From assembly GCA_032433765.1 (NCBI GenBank), contig JAVIAB010000101.1, positions 59,262,092 to 59,326,091 on the forward strand: a DNA stretch of 64,000 nt, read 5' to 3'. A program made the translations under genes and the position numbers. The notes beneath the pieces are model-generated. The model was not told the DNA's origin, ran no database searches, and worked only from the letters and a program-made list of their open reading frames with translations. The DNA comes from Megaustenia siamemsis. Taxonomy: Eukaryota; Mollusca; Gastropoda; Stylommatophora; Ariophantidae. Positions 12,735-25,115 of this stretch are shown piece after piece; position 1 is the stretch's first letter; every line of letters starts with the position of its first letter.

Positions 12735-12830
12735 TAAAATCACCGGAGTCTTTAGAAATGTGGTTTTACAGAAGAATGTTGAGAACTCCATGGACAGCTA
12801 AGAGGAGGAATGAAAACGTTCCCAAAGAGG
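12735..12830 (+). pseudogene. LINE-D internal fragment
   Basis: Reads SLEMWFYRRMLRTPWTAKRR-like on the plus strand (as at 63.27 kb). In an intact element this segment lies upstream of the 12.4-12.6 kb piece, so the order here is permuted. Confidence 0.75.
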
Positions 12831-14150
12831 GCAATGCCAAACCCTCTTCTTCCTCTTCTATATTTCGACATATGCCGTTGGCGTCGAGGGGAGACGCAAT
12901 CTTTTCTCTTTTGTTGGCCTCTTCTGGTGTTATCCGTCCTAGTGAATCTATTATTCCCTTTAGCCATCTCTTTCTCGGTCTCCCTCTTAATCTGCGTTTT
13001 CGTAGCGTTTGTTTTTGACTCTTTGAGTCATTGTTAGTTCTTTCTGTTATGTGACCGAACCATTTTATCTGTTGTCTCTTTATGTATTCGATTTAATTCC
13101 GAATTTCTTTCTCAGGTTAGTGTTTCTTACTCTGTCCCCTTATGACGTTTCATGTCATTCTTCATACACATTTCATTTCAATGGCTGTTGTCTTACGTAT
13201 TGTTCTTGAGTTCAGCGTCTAATTCTGGCACTGGTAGTACAGTTAGTAGAAAAATTGATTTGTAAATTGCCCATTTCGCTCCGTATTTATTGCTTTGCTT
13301 TCCAATAGTGTTGATACTTGTCATATAACTTGGCATCCATTGTTACACCTTATATCTATTTCTGTCACTTGGTTATTGTCTTGTGTTAACGTCCTACCCA
13401 TATATTTAAAATTGTCTACTTGTTTCAAAGTTGTATTATCTATTATGATGTTTAATTTTCTTTCTTTCTCTCTATTGCCATTACTTTGGTTTCATTTATG
13501 TTGATCTTAATGGTGTATTGTTTACAAGTGTTGTTTAGCCGGTTGATATGTTCTTGCAGGTTCTCAGTTGTTTCAAGTATCATAACTTTATCGTCTGCAA
13601 ATAAAATTTCATGTATTTCGTCCTCTCTTCTGCTGTTTTCTTGTACGTATATTCGTTCTATTTTGTGTTTTCGCTAGCTATCATCATTGTCGATATACTT
13701 CCTATGCTTGGACATGCTAGTTTGCATATATTGTCCATATATGTGATGGTAATTTTTGGGGAAAGCACGCTGCACTGTCTTACTCCGGAGTTAATTGTGA
13801 AATGTTTAGAGTAGCCTGTTGTGTATCTTACTGTTGTGTGACAATGTTCATAGGGGCTCTTACATATCTATATACGTCGAGACTCACTCCGTACATGGGC
13901 AATACGGACCACATCTGTTCCCTTTCCACTCTATCGAGCGCCTTTTCTTTGTTAATGAAAGCTGTATATAGTGTTTTATGTTCTTTTGTTTTCTCCGCTA
14001 GTTGTTTTATGATAAATAGGGCATCTGTGCAGACTCTGTTCGTCCTGAAGCCCATCTGAGCATCGCTTAGTTGTGGGTCTATAATTGGTCTCAGTCTTCT
14101 TTTGACTATATTGGCATACAACTTCCCTGTGTGGCTTAATAGGACAGCAA
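12831..14150 (-). pseudogene. LINE-F fragment: reverse transcriptase and C-terminus
   Basis: The minus strand encodes LSDAQMGFRTNRVCTDALF (13.8-14.1 kb), then the catalytic box EILFADDKVMI (near 13.58-13.61 kb), and the C-terminal YIKRQQIKWFGHITERT and RGRPRKRWLKGIIDSLGRI at 12.9-13.1 kb. Stops and frameshifts are frequent. The 5' half with the endonuclease is missing. A shorter relic of its 3' end lies at 56.6 kb. Confidence 0.82.
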
Positions 14151-14154
14151 ATCT

Positions 14155-14396
14155 CCAATATTATGAAGAAACAATCATCATTTATTGGAGTGGAACAGCT
14201 GGAATATACTGTAACACCTGGGTAAATTTAGGGAGGAAGCGATAGCGGCAAGCAAAGAGAAAAGATATCAGGCAGCTTAAGAGAATGGCTTGGCAGAAGG
14301 TCAGCAAAAAAAATGAATAATAACTGCTGTCGAGATCGAAAGTTGTGAAGATACATGATCACCTACGCCAGTAGACCCGGTACTTGATGATGATGA
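14155..14396 (+). pseudogene. LINE-D 3' end
   Basis: Same terminal region as at 12.4 and 63.4 kb, ending ccggtacttgatgatgatga. It is directly joined to the 5'-truncated end of LINE-F in the opposite orientation. Confidence 0.82.
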
Positions 14397-14406
14397 CAAA
14401 TCTAAC

Positions 14407-14461
<55 letters not shown>

Positions 14462-14462
14462 G
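14397..14462. repeat. TA microsatellite
   Basis: TA repeats with occasional C, between two LINE fragments. Confidence 0.9.
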
Positions 14463-15012
14463 TCCTTCTATTGTCATAGTGACCCAACCTCGTCACATAG
14501 GGCAATGATTCTAGGCTCTTTGTGTCCAACGATCGTTGTGATTATCATACCTTGCACAGGACCAGTTTTGTATCTCGCCATGCGAGCCTCTTTTGAGCCA
14601 GGTATTCAATCTTGTCGAAGGATTTGATACCTGCTGTTGTTGCCCTTCGCTTGTGTCTTTCTTTCTGTGTTTCTCTATGTCGACCTATTTTTCTTTTACC
14701 TCCTGGACACCATTTGAGGGCCTGCTTTGTGATTCTCTTGTTTCGTCAATTCTCATCACATTGAAAAGGTATGACCAACTTTGTATTTCTTTATTGTTTA
14801 TATTTTCGGAAGCTTAGTCATTTCTATTATTTCTGCGCTAGTCTGAAATTTATTCCTTGGTATGCGAAATATTTTCCTGAGGCATTTGCTTTCCAATGTA
14901 TCCAAGTTTGTTTCTACTTCTGTAATTGTTTTCCATCTCTCGCATACATAAGCAATTTTGGATAACGCATTTAATTTAAATTTCCTGAGCTTTGTTTTAT
15001 ACTGGATATACA
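14463..15012 (-). pseudogene. LINE-E 3' fragment
   Basis: The minus strand reads LSKIAYVCERWKTITEVETN and LDTLESKCLRKIFRIPRNKF, matching the copy at 49.9-50.4 kb (LTYACESWKTTRDIETK...ENKCLRKILGIEWNEF). The 3' half is frameshifted. The element is 5'-truncated. Confidence 0.8.
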
Positions 15013-15224
15013 CAAGGTACAATTCACTTCAATATCATATCATTATTTAAGAAAGATGAAATAATCTGTATTTACATATAAATACGAAAGGACTTATGCA
15101 AAGTTTGGACTGTTTGATATATTGATACAGTACAAAAAGTCAAACTTTAAAATTTAGTATAATGCACCACAATATATTGTGGAAACTGAAAACAAGGGAT
15201 GACGAAAAGCATGTACATTTTTGT

Positions 15225-15350
15225 AGGAAATAGGAACAACATTGAGAAACAATGGTAGTGATTGAGATGTGTTGAGATACATGATCACGTACGCCAGATT
15301 TAGAGGTCATCGTTTTGGATGATGTTAAGTGTAATGATGGTGAATTCGAT
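15225..15350 (+). pseudogene. LINE-D tail relic
   Basis: Short decayed match to the LINE-D terminus (...gagatacatgatcacgtacgcca..., then a broken gatgat tail). Confidence 0.5.
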
Positions 15351-15549
15351 TTTGATAAATGTGAGTTATCCTTCCATCATTTTGTCATATTCGAATAAGG
15401 AAATATGAACATCAAGACTTTACATACTGGTTTCTATCCAGGTAAATACGATAACTGTAGTAGACAGTCTATGAACAATTTGTTCATTTTATTTTGAACG
15501 CGCTCTCCATTTGATTATATTAATTTCGTTCTTCATAAAACACACTTAC

Positions 15550-15585
15550 CGCATGCGCCACTAATCTGTGATTGAATATTGTAAT
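15550..15585 (-). CDS. candidate micro-exon 3 (36 nt)
   Basis: The minus strand reads ITIFNHRLVAHA, preceded by gtttcatgttttttag and followed by gtaagtgtgtttt. A second AG inside (tcaatcacag) would leave only 16 nt, which breaks the phase, so the outer acceptor with the better pyrimidine tract is preferred. It lies just left of the 37-bp satellite. Confidence 0.55.
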
Positions 15586-15629
15586 CTAAAAAACATGAAA
15601 CGTAATTAGATTATTAGATTAGTGAGAAA

Positions 15630-16877
15630 ATGCATTAAGTCAAAGTCTGGGCTCATGCTTAGAAAAGTTAATTGCGTCAAAGTCTGAGCTCATGTTTAGA
15701 AAAGTTAATTGAGTCAAAGTCTGAGCTCATGTTTAGAAAAGTTAATTGCGTCAAAGTCTGAGCTCATGTTTAGAAAAGTTAATTGCGTCAAAGTCTGAGA
15801 TCATGTTTAGAAAAGTTAATTGCGTCAAAGTCTGAGCTCATGTTTAGAAAAGTTAATTCCGTCAAAGTCTGAGTTCATGTTTAGAAAAGTTAATTCCGTC
15901 AAAGTCTGAGCTCATGTTTAGAAAAGTTAATTGCGTCAAAGTCTGAGTTCATGTTTAGAAAAGTTAATTGTGTCAAAGTCTGAGCTCATGTTTAGAAAAG
16001 TTAATTGTGTCAAAGTCTGAGCTCATGTTTAGAAAAGTTAATTGAGTCAAAGTCTGAGCTCATGTTTAGAAAAGTTAATTGAGTCAAAGTCTGAGCTCAT
16101 GTTTAGAAAAGTTAATTGTGTCAAAATCTGAGCTCATGTTTAGAAAAGTTAATTGCGTCAAAGTCTGAGCTCATGTTTAGAAAAGTTAATTAAGTCAAAG
16201 TCTGAGCTCATGTTTAGAAAAGTTAATTGCGTCAAAGTCTGAGCTCATGTTTAGAAAAGTTAATTCCGTCAAAGTCTGAGCTCATGTTTAGAAAAGTTAA
16301 TTCCGTCAAAGTCTGAGCTCATGTTTAGAAAAGTTAATTGCGTCAAAGTCTGAGTTCATGTTTAGAAAAGTTAATTGTGTCAAAGTCTGAGCTCATGTTT
16401 AGAAAAGTTAATTGTGTCAAAGTCTGAGTTCATGTTTAGAAAAGTTAATTGTGTCAAAGTCTGAGTTCATGTTTAGAAAAGTTAATTCCGTCAAAGTCTG
16501 AGCTCATGTTTAGAAAAGTTAATTCCGTCAAAGTCTGAGCTCATGTTTAGAAAAGTTAATTGCGTCAAAGTCTGAGCTCATGTTTAAAAAAGTTAATTGC
16601 GTCAAAGCCTGAGTTCATGTTTAGAAAAGTTAATTGAGTTAAAGTCTGGGCTCATGATTAGAAAAGTTAATTGCGTCAAAGTATGAGTTCATGTTTAGAA
16701 AAGTTAATTGTGTCACAGTCTGAGTTCGTGTTTAGAAAAGTTAATTGCGTCAAAGTCTGAGTTCATGTTTAGAAAAGCTCATTGAGTTAATGTCTGAACT
16801 CCTGCTTAGTAAAATTACTTGTTTCAATGTCTGGACTCTTGGTTAGAAATGTTCAGTGCGTCAAAACATGGGCTCAT
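15630..16877. repeat. 37-bp satellite, left block, about 34 copies
   Basis: Units of 37 bp: tcaaagtctgagctcatg, then tttagaaaagttaattgcg. Copies are very uniform except for the last three or four before the LINE-A insertion, which look more like the right block. Confidence 0.97.
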
Positions 16878-19026
16878 CTTCTACCTTGTTAGCTCCCAGT
16901 CGAGTATAGGTCTTCAACAAACACTTTCCAAATCATTCTGTTTTTTGCCATTCTTTTAAGATTATTCCATGTCTTCCCCATCATCTTCATCTTTGCTTCT
17001 ATCTGACATCTCCAAGAATTCCTTGGTCTTCCTCTTTGTCTTTTGCCCTGGGGATACCAAAAAAGGGCCTGTTGTTTAATACTCTCAGTTGGCTTCATTA
17101 GTGCGTATCCTATCCAGCGCCATCGTGTTCGCTGTATCTCTTTATCCACTGGTATTTGACTGGTACATTTCCATAATTCTATGTTAGTGATTTTGTCCTG
17201 CCACTTCCATCCTTTATTCTGCGTAAGCATCCATTAATGAAAGTCTGTATCTTCGTGATTGTCAATTTTGTTGTTCTCCATGATGTTTCACAGGCATATA
17301 ATAGGACCGACTTAACATTTGAGTTGAACATTTTTATTTTTTTTATTTAACCTAGTTTCTTTGGATATTCATATGTTTCCCGGTGCAATGAAAGCCCCTC
17401 TTGCTTTTGATACCTTTATTTTGGTATCATTTTCTGTTCCTCCCTCTTTATCTATATTACTGTCCAGTTATATGTAAGATTGTACGTCTAGTAGAGGCAT
17501 TTCTCCTAGTATTATTTAGTTATTGCCAATTATATTAATTCTCATAATGTTGGTATTATCTCTATTAATCTTCAGTCATAGCTGTTGTGATCTCTACTCA
17601 AGTATGCTAATTTTATCCTGCATCTGTTGATGGCTGTGTGATAGGAGAGTTATGTCATCAGCAAAGTCTAAATGATCAAGTTGTTTGGTCAATGATCACA
17701 AGTGTGTTTTGATTATTTTCATAATCCAATCTATGGCCAGTAGAAAGAGGAATGGAGACAGAAGGCATCCCTGTCTTAATCCTATTCTTATTTCAAATGC
17801 TTCTGTAAGCTGTCCTTCGTGCACCACACTACATTTTGTTCCTTCATACATTGTTTTTATCAGGTTAATAAACTTTATGGGGATTCCGTAATGACTCAGC
17901 AACTTCCAAAGCATTCCTCTGTCTAAACTTTAAATGCCTTTTCGTAATCTATGAATCCAATATATAGTAGGGATTGTAGTTCTAAACTTTGTTCAACTAT
18001 TATACGTTGAGTAGTTATTTGATCAGCACATGATCTGTTCTTCCTAAAACCTGCTTGTTCATTTCTCAAATGTTTCTCTATGGCCTCTTTTAGTCTCTCC
18101 AGAATGAGTTTGCTTAATATTTTTCCTGGCACTGATAGTAGCATAATTTCCATATAACGTGTGCACTTCTGTAAACTTCATTTCTTTGGCAGTTTTATCA
18201 TATAACCTTCTTTCCAGTCTTTAGTTATTTCAACCCTCTTCTAAATTTTATCTAATAGATTATGTAACATATTGGTAAAGGTGTTAATATCTGCTTTGAT
18301 GGCTTCCGAAGGAATTTCATCTGGTTATGTGGCTTTACCATTTTAATAGTTTGATGGCTTTCATTATTTCTTCTTTACTTGGTTTTCCACAGTTAACGTG
18401 TAACTCTTCCTCTGCTGGCAGTATATCTGGAGGATTATTTGAGCCGGGTCTGTTCAAAAGTTCTTCACAATGCTCTTTCCATCTCTCCATTTGTTCTTTT
18501 ATATTACTAAGCAGATTTCCTTTCTTATATTTAATACAGCATTGATATGTTTTTATTTTCCACTCAATTTCTTCGTTCTGTTTTACAGTTCTTTAACTGC
18601 TGCTTCTTCTGTCTCTTTAGCTAGTTCATCTATATATTTCATCTTATCCTTTTTAATGCATCTTCTCACTTCTTTTTTCACCTCTGTGTAAGCTTCTTGT
18701 GTATTGGCTTTATTACTTCTCGTTTTGCTTTTATGTATGTCTGCTTTCTTGCTCTTTATTTTTTTAATTTTATCCAGGGTCTCTGCTGTCATCCATTCCT
18801 TATTCTGGCTTTCTCTTTTCCCCAGTGTTTCTTCGCATGTATCTTTCCATGTATATTTTACCTGTTTCCAATGATCTTCTATATTTATGTATTTTCTAGT
18901 TGTTGGAGGACTTGGTATTTATTTGATATTGTGACTGCGAATTTATCTTTAATTCCTTGTTCTTTTAGAAACCCTACATTGAAATACTTTCTACCCTTAT
19001 TCGCTGTAGTATACATTTTTAGTTTA
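16878..19026 (-). mobile_element. LINE-A copy inserted in the 37-bp satellite
   Basis: Minus-strand LINE-A, 5'-truncated within the endonuclease-RT linker. It starts at the family 3' end (reverse of gggagctaacaaggtagaag). Frames recovered include LLSHYGIPIKFINLIKTMYE, LRQGCLLSPFLFLLAIDWIM, NRSCADQITTQRIIVEQSL and the C-terminal KWQDKITNIELWKC, with many stops and frameshifts. It splits the satellite in two. A possible target duplication (tgggctcat / tggactcat) cannot be told from the satellite's own unit. Confidence 0.9.
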
Positions 19027-19036
19027 ATTAGTAATA

Positions 19037-19945
19037 AATCTGGACTCATGATTATAAAAGTTCTTTACGTCAAAGTATGAGCTCATGGTTGGAAAAGTTC
19101 ATTGCGTCAAAGTATGAGATCATGGTTGGAAATTTTAATTGCGTCAAAGTCTGGACTCATGATTAGAACAGTTCATTGCGCCAAAGTCTGAGCTCATGGT
19201 TGGAAAAGTTCATTGCGTCAAAGTATGAGCTCATGATTAGAAAAGTTAATTGCGTCAAAGTATGAGCTCATGATTAGAAAAGTTCATTGCGTCAAAGTAT
19301 GGGCACATGGTTGGAAAAGTTCATTGCGTCAAAGTATGAGCTTATGATTAGAAAAGTTCATTGCGTCAAAGTATGAGCTCATGGTTGGAAAAGTTCATTG
19401 CGTCAAAGTATGAGCTCATGGTTGGAAAAGTTCATTGCGTCAAAGTATGACCTCATGGTTGGAAAAGTTCATTGCGTCGAAGTCTGAGCTCCTGATTGGA
19501 AAAGTGCATTGCGCAAAAGTCTGATCTCATGGTTGGAAAAGTTCATTGCGTCAAACTCAGAGCTCATGGTTGGAAATTTAAATTGAGTCAAAGTCTGGCC
19601 TCATGATTAGAAAAGTTCATTGCGCCAAAGTCTGAGCTGATGATTAGAAATGTTCATTGCGTCAAAGTCTGAGCTCACGGTTGGGAATGTTCATTGCGTC
19701 AAAGTCTGAGCTCATGTTTGGAAAAGTTCATTGCGTCAAAGTATGAGCTCATGATTGGAACGGTTCATTGCGTCAAAGTCTGAGCTCATGGTGGAAAAGT
19801 TCATTGCGCCAAAGTATGAGCTCATGGTTGGAAAAGTTCATTGCGTCGAAGTCTGAACTCATGGTTAGAAATGTTCATTGCGTCAAAATCTTAGGGATCA
19901 TACTTAGAAATGTCCATTGCGTCAAAGTCAGAGCACATGTTTAGA
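19037..19945. repeat. 37-bp satellite, right block, about 25 copies
   Basis: Same 37-bp unit with a different consensus: tcaaagtatgagctcatg, then gttggaaaagttcattgcg. More variable from copy to copy than the left block. Confidence 0.95.
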
Positions 19946-21185
19946 GGAGTACCAGCTGCAGAGTCTGCTATTTTTTTACCATCTACCGTTGGAGAGTACC
20001 GTCCTGGGAGACAGGTAAATGTGACAATTATTGCCCATGAAGTATAATATGATCCCATGCAGGCGTTGGAACCTTTGCTGCTGTAATTAAGCTCCTGGGT
20101 GCATACAATAGAGTAACATTGGATGATCTAATGGTTCAACGTCTTGAACTCAAGATCAGCCATTTCCACGTTAAATTGGATTCATGAGTCTCTTTCTTGA
20201 CCGACGAAAGGTGATATTTAAATGTGGCACGTGGGCTTCTGTATCATCATTAATTCACCCCGGCTATACAGTTTACAATTGCCTCTAATGTTGATTAACA
20301 TATATACAATGTATGATTCACAAGCGAGCAAGTCTTAGAAAGCAGCAGGAAATTACCTAACGCTGATGACGTTTTGGTATATCGTCATGACAGTGACATG
20401 GGAGAGTGTTGCGGTAGAACGTCACTTTGAGTGTGATTGTACAAGCGTCTGGTGTGGGTAGCAAGATAAGTTGTCTATCAGAGAAGACTATGTTAAGCTG
20501 CTTTTCTTTGGATTATTACACTGTAATCACGTCACCGCCGATTGTGAGTTTGTGGTCGGAGGCTATGGAGCAAATCTATGCAACAAGGCTATCTTGGAGT
20601 GTAACTTAATCAGACTCTTGCTGGAACCAATCACGTAGAACAGGTTTTAATGAAAGGCAGAAAGAACATGTCAGCGATGATGGTCATGGCTGCATCACAA
20701 ATAATTAAACAACGTCATTTTGTTCTCACAGACTAGGGATTGGTCCTGTCTGTGATTGTGTACGCATCATGATTCCTAGCGTTAACACAAATATAACGAA
20801 TGAATGGGATAAAAATAGGGGAATGTGCATCATATGTGGGTGTACACAAGATATTGAGTGTAAAGCGACACATTACCTCCCTGCTCTACACACTGTTGTA
20901 ATTAGACTTTTTTTCGAGCGCGTGTGTCTATTTTCGAACAAATGCAAACACACATCATGTGCCATACTGTCAATGTATGATTGCAGACGGCTGCAGGTGA
21001 AAAAGTATAAAATCGAGGATTGGTCAGGTTATTGATATTACATTGTGGGTCTATGCAGTCGAGTTCAATAGACAAAGTGAAGAACACATATAAGTACAGC
21101 ACATTCACACCATGATATCATAACACGAATATCGTCTTTTATAATTTAGAATATATTCACATTCATTCTATATGCAATTACTTAC
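19946..21185. other. non-coding stretch, nothing recognised
   Basis: No repeat, transposon or exon recognised. Small openings (20427-20609, 20769-21035) carry no motif. Confidence 0.4.
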
Positions 21186-21215
21186 TGGCAGTGTTTGATT
21201 CATCAGAGTGTTCAC
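21186..21215 (-). CDS. candidate micro-exon 4 (30 nt)
   Basis: The minus strand reads VNTLMNQTLP, preceded by ttaatcgatatcttctaag and followed by gtaagtaattgca. N-Q-T is a sequon. The peptide aligns with micro-exon 8 (hydrophobic 1 and 5, N6, T8, hydrophobic 9, P10), the clearest pair of apparently paralogous exons here. Confidence 0.72.
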
Positions 21216-22585
21216 CTTAGAAGATATCGATTAATAATGAGCAACAATACAATATAAAAAGCAAAGACTATTAGTCATTGTAATTAGCAACCATTCTTTC
21301 TTCAATACATCATAGCTACAATACAAGTCTATCAAAATCCAGCGTTGTCTAAAATATCAAATGGCTTTGTTCTAATGGTCTAATTGAACCCACTTTATCA
21401 AACACACTCCAGTGAAGAGTTCTCTTGCATATATCCAGCCATTTAAGCATCCGATGTGAATTATGCATAGTCGGATAATGAACATGATAAATTTGCATTT
21501 ATTTAAAATACCCATAGAGTTTCATTATTTGTGGAGGAAGATATTCTGAGTCTACTTAACTTTGCTCGTTAGTACTCGTGGCATCTAACGGCGGTGGTCT
21601 GTGTGGTGCCACACAAATATACGGGTTTACTTGGCTAAGTAAAGTGTATATCCTCGTATTATCGAGAACAGCGTTGATGTGAATAACAATTTCAAAGATT
21701 AATACGTTTCTCTATCGTGAACATTATTTAATAAAAAATCGCATTCAAATATTCTTCAGTATAACACTGTATGAATATTTATAATACTGTTTATATAAAT
21801 GGAAAATGGGCAAAGTAACATAGATACCAATGATAAAGAACCATCTTATCTGTAGAATCAAACAAAATAAAATTAAAACTAATCCAGGAAGACATAACGT
21901 GAGGAAAACATCAGATAATCTTTGACAAAATAGACGAGACAAACGGTAAACATTAATATATCTCACACGCGGAGGGTAAGGTATATTCGTGAAGTCTCCC
22001 GACCTGTTAAAATCGATAAATAAATGAAGTTCTGGATCTCTCAGGGTTAAAATACAAACACACCCCTCCTCCCCAACTACTTGCAGTGTCTGAGCCACGC
22101 TTGTCAATATGAAATTGCATGAGTTCCAGAGACAGCCCAAACGGTGAAAATATTTCGCAGAAAAAGAAATAATGCAAGTCCATTGTTTTTCTTCAGAGAT
22201 ATTCTCAAGCATGACCTTAAAGTATTAGCCATGATCATAAATGAGTTGGAAGGATTAAACAAAGTTAAACTTGCTTGGGAGTTGTCAAGACAAACAAGCC
22301 AGAGAGAAGGTAACACAAGCTGTGATGTCTGAAGCAGTAGCAAATTGTATCAAAATCATAAAAGAAGCAGGACCGTTTTCTGTGCATAATTAAATAATTG
22401 TCTTATGAAAATGTTCATTTAATTTACGTTTCACGGCAACAATAAAAACATATTAATTACTTCTCTTAAAAAATGTGCAATCTGAAAAAAGAAGATAATT
22501 AAGTTCAGAAAAAAACTAATTAAAGCCTCGCTATTTTTACTCTTTAAATTAATTGATAGTCACAAGTTTAATATCACAAGTTTAA
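21216..22585. other. non-coding stretch, nothing recognised
   Basis: A 155-codon minus-strand opening (21745-22212) has a hydrophobic C-terminal half but no recognisable family. I treat it as chance. Confidence 0.4.
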
Positions 22586-22587
22586 TA

Positions 22588-22619
<32 letters not shown>

Positions 22620-22630
22620 GCATCATCATT
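22586..22630. repeat. CAT microsatellite
   Basis: About 14 CAT units. It may be the tail of a decayed minus-strand LINE of the GAT-tailed class, but the adjoining sequence is not clear enough to say. Confidence 0.85.
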
Positions 22631-23329
22631 ATTTAGCTTTGTCTCCAATGACAGCACCCTTGCCGTATTCTCTATTGGTGTGCTCATCTTGGGTTTCAGA
22701 GCAATGTACGAAATCAATTTTCGTTCCAGTCCGTCTTTATAAAAAAAAAAAAATCAATATACATGTTTTGAGCCAGCGTGCAGAGATAGTGCTGCAGGCG
22801 ACAGGCCGCTAAGTGTTGTGGAACAGCAACAAGTCCCGCCCTAAACTCTGGGACGAGATGTGTGATCTGTTTCCGGCGTCAAAATTATCACCAGTTTGTT
22901 TGCGGTCGGATATATTGTTTTTTTTATTTCACAGAAGTTGATGCCTGACTTCATTTATTGGTACATCGATTTGTGGGGCAAGCGTACTGGCAATGACGTC
23001 TATACTGGAAATTGTCGAAGTGCATTGAGATTATACTGACCGTGAAGGCGGCCGTGACGGCGACGCGAAAGTGTAACGTTTGAGCTGTGCGCCACTTGTA
23101 CAATTATTAAAGCACGTTCAATAACATACTTAGAACGTAAAACGCGCCGTTTTTACAGAGAGCAAAACGTTCTATAGAACAGTATGAACGATCAGGATAG
23201 ACACTTTATTGGTTACTGGAACGGGGGCTGAGTAGATATGGGAATGCTCCCTTACAGTCAAGCCATTCCGTTCAAAGGTCTGAAGTATCACTTGGCTGTG
23301 AGCATAGAAGTTGATGATCGTAACCATTG
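22631..23329. other. non-coding stretch, nothing recognised
   Basis: Includes an A13 run near 22740. No further structure recognised. Confidence 0.4.
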
Positions 23330-23565
23330 CCTGTACATTTGGCATACAAAAAGATATACTCAATGGACAAGTGGCAGATGGCAAAAGGTTTAGGGGGCGC
23401 GCAAAACTTCGATTTGTAGACGTTTGTAAACGTGACATGAATACTGTGAACATAAACCCTGCAGGCTGGGAAGAAATAGCTGCAGACCGCAATCTTGAGA
23501 AACACAATCTAAAGCTTCAATTAAAAAAGAAGCAGACAGATTCATAGAAAAAAGGGGAATACGCG
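23330..23565 (+). pseudogene. LINE-G C-terminal relic
   Basis: Plus-strand reading: IQKDILNGQVADGKRFRGRA, KLRFVDVCKRDMNTVNINPA and GWEEIAADRN. This is the well-known LINE tail pattern (GELxxGKRxxGRPxLRFKDVCKRD...INPxxWExLAADR). It is related to the copies at 48.4 and 59.1 kb. Confidence 0.8.
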
Positions 23566-25085
23566 GCGAAATAAAAGAAAAGAAAAAAACATTTCTAGGG
23601 GCGCTGGAAAATTCAGTAAACTGATGGAGGCTACTAACAGTTGATATCTTCTAGCTACTATCAAAGAGATGGAGTCGTAGCCTGTAACAACTTTCTGCTG
23701 CTTCCACATACGAGGTATTCCCAATCGGGAGTAGAGGTGAGGCGGGGGTGGCGTGGGCTCATCAATATTTCATCTTGCCCAAAGTTGTCCCTAACACACT
23801 AGCCGGGGGAATGAGGTATTTTGCTACTCCTAATGATGGGGAATACCCCTATGTTACATCCCCACGCACAACGCAACTAAACAATTCAATCTGTTGATTT
23901 TTATTATCTATTTAATAAGTGGTTTTTATGTCCAGTTCTTTACTTCTGATTTTATTGTTCAGGCTCTGTCCTGTTATACGTGTAACACATTCTTTTTTAT
24001 AGTGGCCGTTTTCATTTGATTTTGTTTATTCTAGAACCTAGCGCCCACATCTTGCTTTTGTTATCACAAAGCTGAAATGAAGACGTTGTAGAATCCCCGC
24101 TTGTTTTCGCTATGGATCTCTTAGTTCAGAGTTGCACACAAGCGGTAACATGCATGTGATCATTTCACAAAATTATTTGCCTAATTATTCGAATTTTCCT
24201 ACTTCTAAAAGCCTTCTGTTTTGACGTGTATTTATGTCAGATCGTCTGAGAGTAGAAGCTCATTAATTATTTCTGTCTCACGATAAGACATTCAAACAAC
24301 AAACATCCATAACTATGTCGGTGGATGACCATTCTTCGTAGGATGCCCATTATTGGCCCTAATTATCCGACGTTCTGTAACATGCTGCTTCTGGTCATTA
24401 CTTCTGAATGTAATTGAATCTCTCTTTGATTACATTCATTATTCGTCTTTAATTATATCTGTTGCGACTGGGTGCAGCATCTCCTAGCTGCTCTTGAACT
24501 TTCTAGAGTAGTTTAGATCTGCAACTATCATCATTTTGTCGCTTGTGTGTGTTCTAAAGCAGTTCTAAATCAAGTTCTCAGTTTTAGTGAGCTTTGTGCG
24601 AAGACGTTTTCTGTTCTTTAGAAAGTTATAAATTGCACTAATATTTTAGTGGTTTCTTTTCTCTTCCATGAGCATTAATCGACTAAATCATGAACAATTT
24701 AAATAGCAGGATAACAATAAAAATATACATGAGAGCTGCTTTCTAAATATATGATTTTGTATGCTGAAAAAGCAATACAAAATAGGAAATCTGTTTTGTA
24801 CATTCACCATTTATCTCTAAATTATCACCTTTCATATTTCAACATATTGTTGTGTGTTTACGTTATTCTTTATGGATAGTCTCCATAGAACTAAACTTTT
24901 GCTTGATCATCCAGAGATTCATTGCGTAAAATTGTTGGCTTTGACTTCATCCAGCTATTTCAATATAAAACCATTGACACATATCGATTGAAAAAAGAAA
25001 ACATACACGTGTATTACACCTTTTACAATATTATGATTTCTTTTTTACGAGTATATTCTCTTCTCTTCTAGACCTCATTACTTAC
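23566..25085. other. non-coding stretch, nothing recognised
   Basis: AT-rich, no repeat or exon recognised. Confidence 0.4.
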
Positions 25086-25115
25086 TGCCAGAATTCCAGT
25101 TAGCGCGTCAGCAAA
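25086..25115 (-). CDS. candidate micro-exon 5 (30 nt)
   Basis: The minus strand reads FADALTGILA, preceded by cactcaatgttttcttag and followed by gtaagtaatgagg. Hydrophobic residues fall at positions 1, 5 and 9, as in other 30-nt exons. It is surrounded by about 3 kb with no recognisable repeats. Confidence 0.75.

Noticed and set aside
15630..19945. CRISPR-like array of 37-bp repeats
   Set aside because: Units are directly adjacent without spacers and the DNA is eukaryotic; it is a satellite.
21745..22212. 155-codon minus-strand frame with hydrophobic stretches
   Set aside because: No recognisable domain, no splice or promoter context, AT-rich composition; likely chance.
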